A stretch of 32,234 bases of DNA from Akkermansiaceae bacterium (GTDB lineage: Bacteria; Verrucomicrobiota; Verrucomicrobiia; Verrucomicrobiales; Akkermansiaceae): the NCBI GenBank assembly GCA_021733795.1, contig JAIPKB010000044.1:1-32234 (forward strand), read 5' to 3'. Numbering within the stretch: position 1 is the first letter of the stretch; each line of letters opens with the position of its first letter. This document shows, piece by piece, positions 26,263 to 32,234 of this stretch. The position numbers and the translations under genes are program-made. The notes below the pieces were generated by a model. That model had not been told where the DNA came from. It made no database searches and saw only the letters and a program-made list of their open reading frames with translations.

Positions 26263-27242
26263 AGACGATCAATTCAAGTGCGCTGATCGGAAAGGGTCCA
26301 TCTCATCCCAAGCGGCGGTTTGCCGCGTTGTGGGCGATGGGAATGGTTCTGTTGGTTGCCGGGTGCGGCGGTCCCAAGAAGGAGGATGCCAGCGTGCTGG
26401 CAAAAGTCGGTGACCGGGAATTCCGGATCGCGGATTTGGATGCGGAAATCGCCAGGAGAACCGCCGCCAGGCGCCCGATCCCAGCGCTGCCGGAACTGCT
26501 GGCGGAGATGGTCGATTACGAGTTGCTCCTGCAAAGTGCCCGGACCGCCGGGTTGGAGAATGATCCGGAAGTGCGGCGGACTTATCACAATCTATTGATC
26601 GGGGCCTACAAGGAGAATGAACTCCGGCCCCTGCTTGATGCGGCGGTTGTTAGCGAGGCCGAGGTCGCCGCGTGGTACGACGCTAATCCGGAACGTTATC
26701 GCACCGAGGAGCGCGCTCGGTTCGGCGTCATTTTCGTCGCGGTGGACCCCCACGCGTCGGCCGAAAACCGGCGCACGCTGCGGGAGCGGGCTGACGAGGC
26801 TCGGACCCTGGCACTGGCGGATGAGGGACGTGGTTTTGTAAAGGCAGCTACCCGGTTCTCCGACGACCAGTCATCACGCTACAAGGGAGGCGACATCGGT
26901 TGGATCAAGCAAGGTGGCGCCAACTCGCGCATCCCTCACAGCGTGATCGAGGTGGGATTCGGATTGACGGCCGAAGACGTGAGTGGGGTGATCGAAACCA
27001 AAGAGGGATATTACCTAACCAAACTCCTCGGCCAGGAACCGGAATCGCAGGTACCGCTGGAGCAGGTCCGCGGATCGATCAAAGCCCAGCTTTTGCTAGA
27101 GAAGCTGGCGGCAATCACTATGGAGTTCCAACGATCCATCCGTGATCGGGTCGGGACCGAGGTCTTCGCCGCACGCCTGTCCGAGATCGCCGCCTCGCGA
27201 GGGGTGGCCGAAACCCCTGAACCCGTCCCGCCAGCGTTGTGA
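26259..27242 (+). CDS. Parvulin-type peptidyl-prolyl isomerase lipoprotein (SurA/PrsA-like)
   Basis: A 327-residue lipoprotein. Basic residues PKRR precede a hydrophobic stretch and the lipobox LVAG-C36. An N-terminal helical chaperone part (about 45-143) has the SurA/PrsA look (LAKVGDREFRIADLDAEIAR, MVDYELLLQSA, YKENELRPLL). The parvulin domain spans about 146-258, with the hallmarks RFSDDQSSRYKGGDIGWIKQ, FGLTAEDVSGVIETKEGYYL and a following helix. Such proteins catalyse cis/trans proline isomerisation and hold unfolded exported proteins in the periplasm. Its ATG overlaps the previous stop (ATGA at 26259-26262), a sign of translational coupling, and it sits in the middle of an operon of very large exported proteins. 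A dedicated foldase role is therefore a reasonable inference. The family call is solid; catalytic activity is not shown. Confidence 0.92.
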   Translation: MKTINSSALIGKGPSHPKRRFAALWAMGMVLLVAGCGGPKKEDASVLAKVGDREFRIADLDAEIARRTAARRPIPALPELLAEMVDYELLLQSARTAGLENDPEVRRTYHNLLIGAYKENELRPLLDAAVVSEAEVAAWYDANPERYRTEERARFGVIFVAVDPHASAENRRTLRERADEARTLALADEGRGFVKAATRFSDDQSSRYKGGDIGWIKQGGANSRIPHSVIEVGFGLTAEDVSGVIETKEGYYLTKLLGQEPESQVPLEQVRGSIKAQLLLEKLAAITMEFQRSIRDRVGTEVFAARLSEIAASRGVAETPEPVPPAL

Positions 27243-27268
27243 ACCCGGGATCATTCCATCCACCGCTC

Positions 27269-29338
27269 ATGTCTTCGTCCAGCCATTCCCAGCCGCGCCG
27301 GTTTTCCTGCTGCCTATTTCTTCCGGGGTGGCTCCTGCTTGCCGGTGCGGCAGCGGCTGCACCCTTCCCGATCACGGCTTTGGACACTCCCCTCTGCGAC
27401 GTACTCGACGCCCCGGCCGTGGTGATGGAAATCGGATTGGGTGCCGCCACCGGTGGCCCGTTCCCGATCTCTGAGTCCCTTGACTCCCTCTATCTCGGCA
27501 GCGGGGATCCGGTGTGTCCTGCGACCAACGACCCGTTTCTGGCCGATGCGGTCGTGGCGATCCTCAACACCTCCGGCCAGGAGTTCCCTGACGTTTGGTA
27601 TGTCGCCGACTCCGCGACCGCGCTGTCGAATTCCGACGGCCTGGTTGGCGAAGGTGCGGGGCCCGCCACCCTGCTGACTTTCAAGATTGACGCGGTCGGT
27701 GACAACCAGCCGCTGGTGTATGAAAGTCTCCACGAAAATGGCATCTGGGAACCTGGCGAGGTTTGGTACTTCGTGATCCAGGACTTCGTGAGCGCCGCGG
27801 GCGCGCCCCCCGCCGCGTTGGGCTCCTTGGGCTTGAACAGTGTCCCGGGAATCTCATCCTCGGCGAGCATCGTCACGACACCGATCGTCTCATCGGAAGT
27901 CACCACCCTCGCTGACAGCGGCCCGGGCTCGCTGCGGCAGGTCATCGCCGATGTGCCCGCCGGCACGACGGTCACCTTCGCCGCCAATCTCAACGGCCAG
28001 ACCATTACCCTGGACGGCACCCAACTGCTCATCGCCAAGGATCTCACCATCGATGCATCGGCCCAGGCCGACGGCATGGTCGTTTCAGCGAACCATTTGT
28101 CGCGCGTCTTCGAGATTGCGGCGGGGACGACCGTGGCGATGAGCAAACTCACCATTACGGGGGGGGATTCCAACTCGATCGGGGGAGGGATACGCAACGC
28201 GGGGACGCTCAGTCTTGCCACATGCTCGATTGTCGGCAATCAGGCCAACAATTCCGGAGGGGGCCTCTTTAATACTGCATCCACCGGCAATATCTTCTTC
28301 ATCAACGGCACCGTCGCGAATAATTCGGCGGTCGGATTCGGCGGCGGAATTTCCACCTCCGGTGGTGCTCTGGAGGACCTCGCCAACGGAATTGAGTTGA
28401 GAAACGTCACCGTCGCGGGCAACCAAACCATGCCCAACGGTTCCGGCCAAGCCTTCGGTGGCGGAATTCACCAACAGCTGAGTTTCGTCCGCCTGATCCA
28501 TGTCACGGTGACAGACAACACCGTCCTAGACAACACCGGCCTGGGTGGCGGGGGCGGAATCTATCGAACTTCAGGCGACTTGCACCTTGAGCACTCCATC
28601 GTTGCGGGCAACCACGCCTCGACTGCTGCGGAGCAGGACCTACGGGCTGCGGTGACCACCCACGCCGGCGTCAATCTGATTGGGCACCCGACAGGTGCCA
28701 GTGGCCTGGGAGTTCCGGGCACCAACTATCGGGTCGCTGCGCACGGCCTCGCCCCGCTCGGCACCTACGGCGGCTTCACCCAAACCATGCCGCCGCTTCC
28801 CGGCTCCCCGGCGATCGAGGGCGGCGTGATCCTGACCACAACCCCGCCCACTGACCAGCGTGGCAACCTTCGCCCTGCCGGCCCGCGGCCCGACATCGGT
28901 GCGGTGGAAGCCTTTCCGTTCTCGACCCTCCTGCTGGTCGATAGCGACAATGACGGCATCGATGACCGGATCGAACCGGCCTACCCGCAATTGACCGTGG
29001 GAACGGATGACAGTGCGCTGGACAGCGATGGCGATGGCTCGCCCGATGGTGAGGAACTCGCCAACATGACCGATCCGCTCGATGGCAGCGACAAATTCAG
29101 GACGATGGCCTTCGCGCCTGCCGCCGGTTTCAATATTGTCAGCCAGCGGGTCTTCCGCATCACCCTCGCGACCTTTCCGGGACTGGGATATGACTTTGAA
29201 TCGTCCGCGACCTTGAACGGGTTCGAGGTGATTCCGGATAGTTCCTTCATCGCCACAGGGTTCATCACCACCGTGGACGTCACTCTGCCGCCGGGCCGGC
29301 AATTCCTGCGTGCCGCCCGGAGAAATTCCTTCCTCTAG
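27269..29338 (+). CDS. Secreted beta-helix (choice-of-anchor Q-type) protein with TSP3 motif
   Basis: Start choice is uncertain: a GTG at 27239 overlaps the previous stop (GTGA), while the ATG at 27269 gives a cleaner signal peptide (SQPRRFSCCLFLPGWLLLAG, then AAAAAPF). I use the ATG (689 residues); the GTG form has 699. An N-terminal domain of about 190 residues is unrecognised. Next comes VTTLADSGPGSLRQVI and a right-handed parallel beta-helix with GGGI-type turns (GGGIRNAG, GGGLFNTA, GGGISTSGG, GGGIYRTSG), ending in NLIGHPTG, PLGTYGGFTQT, LPGSPAIEGG, TDQRGNLRPAG and DIGAVE, the signature order of choice-of-anchor Q proteins. Calcium motifs DSDNDGIDD and DSDGDGSPDGEE follow, then a C-terminal beta domain ending FLRAARRNSFL. 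Beta-helices of this type bind or cut polysaccharides, but I see no catalytic residues to claim. It is the last gene of the operon. Confidence 0.86.
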   Translation: MSSSSHSQPRRFSCCLFLPGWLLLAGAAAAAPFPITALDTPLCDVLDAPAVVMEIGLGAATGGPFPISESLDSLYLGSGDPVCPATNDPFLADAVVAILNTSGQEFPDVWYVADSATALSNSDGLVGEGAGPATLLTFKIDAVGDNQPLVYESLHENGIWEPGEVWYFVIQDFVSAAGAPPAALGSLGLNSVPGISSSASIVTTPIVSSEVTTLADSGPGSLRQVIADVPAGTTVTFAANLNGQTITLDGTQLLIAKDLTIDASAQADGMVVSANHLSRVFEIAAGTTVAMSKLTITGGDSNSIGGGIRNAGTLSLATCSIVGNQANNSGGGLFNTASTGNIFFINGTVANNSAVGFGGGISTSGGALEDLANGIELRNVTVAGNQTMPNGSGQAFGGGIHQQLSFVRLIHVTVTDNTVLDNTGLGGGGGIYRTSGDLHLEHSIVAGNHASTAAEQDLRAAVTTHAGVNLIGHPTGASGLGVPGTNYRVAAHGLAPLGTYGGFTQTMPPLPGSPAIEGGVILTTTPPTDQRGNLRPAGPRPDIGAVEAFPFSTLLLVDSDNDGIDDRIEPAYPQLTVGTDDSALDSDGDGSPDGEELANMTDPLDGSDKFRTMAFAPAAGFNIVSQRVFRITLATFPGLGYDFESSATLNGFEVIPDSSFIATGFITTVDVTLPPGRQFLRAARRNSFL

Positions 29339-29592
29339 CCGCTAAACGCTGCTAATGAGTCGTCCGAACAGTGACCTGCTTCGATTCAGATACCGCTCCT
29401 GCATCCTGCGAACCCACCGCGAAAAACCGCGACCGGGGAATTCCTCCATTACCTAACAACCCGCTTCCCGCAAACCGCCCTACCCCCGCAAAGCCCGCGT
29501 CGGGTCTCCCTTGTTGGCCATCCAAGGATCCGATTGGGGGAAAGGGTGGGATGGATCGTCATGGATTCGGTTCAAGACAGATAGCTAGCCCT
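29339..29592. other. 254-bp gap between operon end and CotH gene
   Basis: I see no T-tailed hairpin after the stop at 29336-29338, so the operon's terminator is not identified. Small inverted repeats occur (TTGG-CCAT-CCAA; CGCG around AAAAAC), but none resembles a regulatory site I can name. No SD precedes the ATG at 29593. A promoter for the CotH gene probably lies here but could not be placed. Confidence 0.4.
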
Positions 29593-32234
29593 ATGATGAA
29601 GTCCCTGTCCCTATTGATTGGCTGCGCCGTCGGCTTCCTCTCCCAGATCAGCCGCGCGGACTCCGATTCGCCCTACCTCTCGGAACTGGTCGCGGTCGGC
29701 AACACCTCGCACCCGGACGAGAACGGGGACGGGTCCGACTGGCTGGAGATCCACAACCCCGGCTCAGCGGATGTCGATCTCGGGGGCTACGCGCTCACCG
29801 ACGACCCGGCCGACCTGACGAAGTGGGTCTTCCCGGCGACCCCCCTGCCGGCCGGGGGCTATCTGGTGGTGTTTGCCTCCGACAAGGACCGTGCCGTGGC
29901 AGGCTCCGAGTTACACACCAATTTCAAGCTCGCCAGCTCCGGCGAATTTCTTGCCTTGGTCGATCCGGACGGCAGCACGGTGGTCAGCCAGTTCAGTCCG
30001 GCCTTCCCGCCACAGGTCGAGGCCTACAGCTATGGCATCGGCACCGGCGGGGCCGTTGGCTTCTTCAAAAACAGCACTCCCGGCACGGCCAACGGGACGC
30101 CGCTGGAGGCACCACTGCTCGCACCTGTGATCACCCCGGCGGGGGCGACCTTCGCGAGGAGTCTCGTGGTTGGATTGACCACCGAAGTGCCGGGTGGCGT
30201 GATCCGCTACACCACCAATGGTGCCGTGCCCTCCGCCGCCTCCACGCTCTACACGGGCCCGATCACCTTCGTCGCGACCACCCACCTGCGGGCGGCGGTG
30301 TTCGACCCGGCGACCGGTGCCCGCGGGGCGCTGGCCGGTTCGCATTTCCTCAGGCTCGGCTCGACCGCCTCGGGCGGCCTCGGGGCACCATCGACCTTCA
30401 CCTCCGACCTGCCGATCATGGTGGTGGAGAACTTCGGGGCGGGGAGCATCCCGGGACCGGGTGCCACACTGCAGACCGCCCGCCTTGCGGTGCATGAGGT
30501 GGATCCGGCCAGCGGTCGCAGTTCGCTCGCGGCGAATCCGGACGCCACCATGCGCATGGGCATCCGCAGGCGCGGTCAGAGCTCGGCGGATTTCCCCAAG
30601 GCCCAATACCGGGTCGAGTTGCGCAACGAACTCGAGGAGGACTTCGACTATCCGCTGCTTGGGCTGCCCTCGGATTCGGACTGGGTGTTCAACGGTCCAT
30701 GGACCGACAAGGCGCTGATCCGCAACCCGCTGGCCTTCGAGCTCGGGCGCACCATCGGCATCGCCGCGCCGCGCACCAGGCACTTTGAAATGTTCCTGAG
30801 CACCAATGGCGGTGACCTCAGCGCGGCCGAATACGTCGGTGTCTACATCCTGGTCGAGAGCATCAAGATCGGCAAGGACCGCACCGACATCGCCAGCCTC
30901 GGCCCGGGGGACAACACCCAGCCGGAGGTGACCGGCGGCTACCTGATGCGCTTCGAGCCGCCCGGCATCGCCGCTGACGGCCCGCGGGCCACCGGCTGGA
31001 ACACGGTTGAAATCCTGGACCCGGTCCCGGCCACACGGAGCCAACTCAGCTACATCGGCCGCTACCTTGATGACTTCGCGGCCACCCTCGGCTGGTCCCA
31101 CGGCGCGGGTTCTAACGACAAGGGAGTCATCAACAAGGATCCGCTCACTGGATACCCGGCCTTCATCGACGTCGATTCATTCGTGCACCTGCTTCTGATC
31201 AACGAACTGCTACGCGACCAGGACGCCTACGTGCGCAGCGACTACATGTACAAGGATCGGGGCGGCAAACTCCACAAGGGCCCGCTCTGGGACTACAACC
31301 TCACCACCGGCACCGGCTGTTGTTTCGACAACCGCAACACCGCCGGCTGGCAGTATCAGGACAGCTACAACCGCGGCGGGCGCGACCACGCCTACGAACC
31401 CGACTGGTTCGTCCCGCTGCTCCGCGATCCCGATTTCCTGCAGCACTACATCGACCGGTGGGGGGAGCTGCGCCGCGACGGAGTGCTCGAGTTGAACCGC
31501 CTGTTCGCCGTGATCGACGGACTCGCCGACCCACTGACGGAATCCGCGCTGCGCAATTTCAAGAAGTGGAACACGCTCGGCGACGGCAATGTCGGCTTCC
31601 CGACCCCCGTCACCGCGACCTGGGAGGAGCAGGTCGAGTTCATCAAGATCTGGCTGGCGACGCGCATGGCATGGATCGACAGTCAGTTCGTAGCCTCGCC
31701 ACGCCTCATTCCGGCCAGCGGCCCGATCGCGGCCGGGACCCACATTGCGGTTGGATCCGGGCAGTCCGTGTACTTCACCACCGACGGCAGCGACCCGCGC
31801 CTGCCCGGCGGCGGGATCAACCTGGACGCGGTGAGATTGTCGGCCAGCGGAGCCGACCTGCCGGTCACCTTTATCGCCCGCGGATCCGCATGGCGCTATC
31901 TCGACAACGGTGCGGATCTCGGTTCCAGCGGGATCGTGGCAACCCAGCCGGACTACGGCACCGGGAATTGGAAGCACCCCGCGTTCGACGATTCGCAGTG
32001 GGCTGCGGGCGACGGTATTTTCGGCTTCACCGGAACTCTCACCGGGGCGACCGTCGCCACGCCGCTCGCCCCGGGCCCGGGCAGCGCCCCAGTCATTACC
32101 TATTACTTCCGCAAGACAATCCACATCCCGGACGCCTTGCATGTCGTCTCACTCCGCTGCGAGGTGCTGCGCGACGACGGCGTGATCATCTACCTCAATG
32201 GCAGGGAGGTCGCCCGCAGCAACATGAACGCGGG
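29593..32234 (+). CDS. Secreted lamin-tail / chitobiase-like / CotH-kinase protein (3' end outside window)
   Basis: The frame opened by the ATG at 29593 (a second ATG follows directly) is open to the window end, giving 880 codons. Residues 1-22 form a signal peptide (SLSLLIGCAVGFLSQISRA). Residues about 24-150 are a lamin-tail domain (YLSELVAVGNTSHPDENGDG, SDWLEIHNPG, DLGGYALTDDP, HTNFKLASSGEFLALVD). Residues about 177-250 are a chitobiase/hexosaminidase C-terminal-like domain (VIRYTTNGAVPSAAS). The CotH-kinase domain runs from about 270 to 690, with RRGQSSADFPK (K336), VFNGPWTDKALIRN, GVYILVES, GGYLMRFE and GPLWDYN (D567), matching the motifs that bind ATP and metal in CotH-type atypical kinases. 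From about 765 a galactose-binding-like jellyroll begins (WKHPAFDDSQWAAGDGIFGF, YYFRKTIHI). The protein probably modifies or binds partners outside the cell; verrucomicrobia carry many such proteins, usually uncharacterised. Confidence 0.9.
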   Translation, partial: MMKSLSLLIGCAVGFLSQISRADSDSPYLSELVAVGNTSHPDENGDGSDWLEIHNPGSADVDLGGYALTDDPADLTKWVFPATPLPAGGYLVVFASDKDRAVAGSELHTNFKLASSGEFLALVDPDGSTVVSQFSPAFPPQVEAYSYGIGTGGAVGFFKNSTPGTANGTPLEAPLLAPVITPAGATFARSLVVGLTTEVPGGVIRYTTNGAVPSAASTLYTGPITFVATTHLRAAVFDPATGARGALAGSHFLRLGSTASGGLGAPSTFTSDLPIMVVENFGAGSIPGPGATLQTARLAVHEVDPASGRSSLAANPDATMRMGIRRRGQSSADFPKAQYRVELRNELEEDFDYPLLGLPSDSDWVFNGPWTDKALIRNPLAFELGRTIGIAAPRTRHFEMFLSTNGGDLSAAEYVGVYILVESIKIGKDRTDIASLGPGDNTQPEVTGGYLMRFEPPGIAADGPRATGWNTVEILDPVPATRSQLSYIGRYLDDFAATLGWSHGAGSNDKGVINKDPLTGYPAFIDVDSFVHLLLINELLRDQDAYVRSDYMYKDRGGKLHKGPLWDYNLTTGTGCCFDNRNTAGWQYQDSYNRGGRDHAYEPDWFVPLLRDPDFLQHYIDRWGELRRDGVLELNRLFAVIDGLADPLTESALRNFKKWNTLGDGNVGFPTPVTATWEEQVEFIKIWLATRMAWIDSQFVASPRLIPASGPIAAGTHIAVGSGQSVYFTTDGSDPRLPGGGINLDAVRLSASGADLPVTFIARGSAWRYLDNGADLGSSGIVATQPDYGTGNWKHPAFDDSQWAAGDGIFGFTGTLTGATVATPLAPGPGSAPVITYYFRKTIHIPDALHVVSLRCEVLRDDGVIIYLNGREVARSNMNA

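Noticed and set aside
27239..27268. GTG start overlapping the parvulin stop
   Set aside because: Not excluded: the GTGA overlap is appealing. The ATG at 27269 gives a cleaner signal peptide, and all other starts here are ATG.
29593..32234. Suspected frameshifted or broken gene at the window end
   Set aside because: The frame from 29593 is open to the last base and the lamin-tail, chitobiase-like and CotH motifs all fall in it; it is simply cut by the window edge.

Overview
This is a GC-rich bacterial chromosome segment, almost certainly from the Verrucomicrobiota. The clues are lineage-style tails and domains: thrombospondin-3-like 'DxNxDGIxDWW' calcium motifs followed by a short C-terminal domain ending in FYRV/FLR/FMR, very long LamG/FG-GAP exoproteins, a CotH-kinase protein with a lamin-tail domain, and no Shine-Dalgarno sequence before any start. 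I cannot name a genus from sequence alone; the style resembles the Haloferula/Luteolibacter group.

Region 1 (1-4948) is an electron-transfer cluster on the + strand. It holds the 3' part of an MtrB/PioB-like outer-membrane barrel with an (AEPA)n repeat before the barrel, a small mono-heme class I cytochrome c, and a nine-heme cytochrome carrying a verrucomicrobial calcium-motif tail. A strong hairpin terminator (4977-5006) closes it. Together they look like a porin-cytochrome conduit carrying electrons across the outer membrane.

Region 2 (4949-6715) is a hairpin-rich intergenic stretch, a single minus-strand gene (GldG/ABC_transp_aux-like membrane protein with a coiled-coil tail), and a 300-base gap upstream of the next operon.

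Region 3 (6716-29338) is a tightly packed + strand operon of six exported proteins: a 353-aa conserved secreted protein, a 1435-aa CBM/LamG/FG-GAP protein, a 3872-aa giant, an 840-aa RTX/Calx-beta protein, a 327-aa parvulin lipoprotein foldase, and a beta-helix (choice-of-anchor Q type) protein of about 690 aa. Gaps are 7 to 26 nt, with one ATGA stop/start overlap. The most interesting point is that the last ~590 residues of the giant read like the pore-helix plus C-terminal TcB-binding part of a Tc-toxin A subunit, preceded by a propeller-like region, a LamG domain and an inserted FG-GAP array. The operon may therefore encode a large cell-surface or released assembly with its own foldase. This is inference from motif order and needs structure prediction or profile comparison.

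Region 4 (29339-32234) is a separate gene, cut by the window end, for a lamin-tail / chitobiase-like / CotH-kinase exoprotein.

No tRNA, rRNA, CRISPR array, transposase or integrase was seen.
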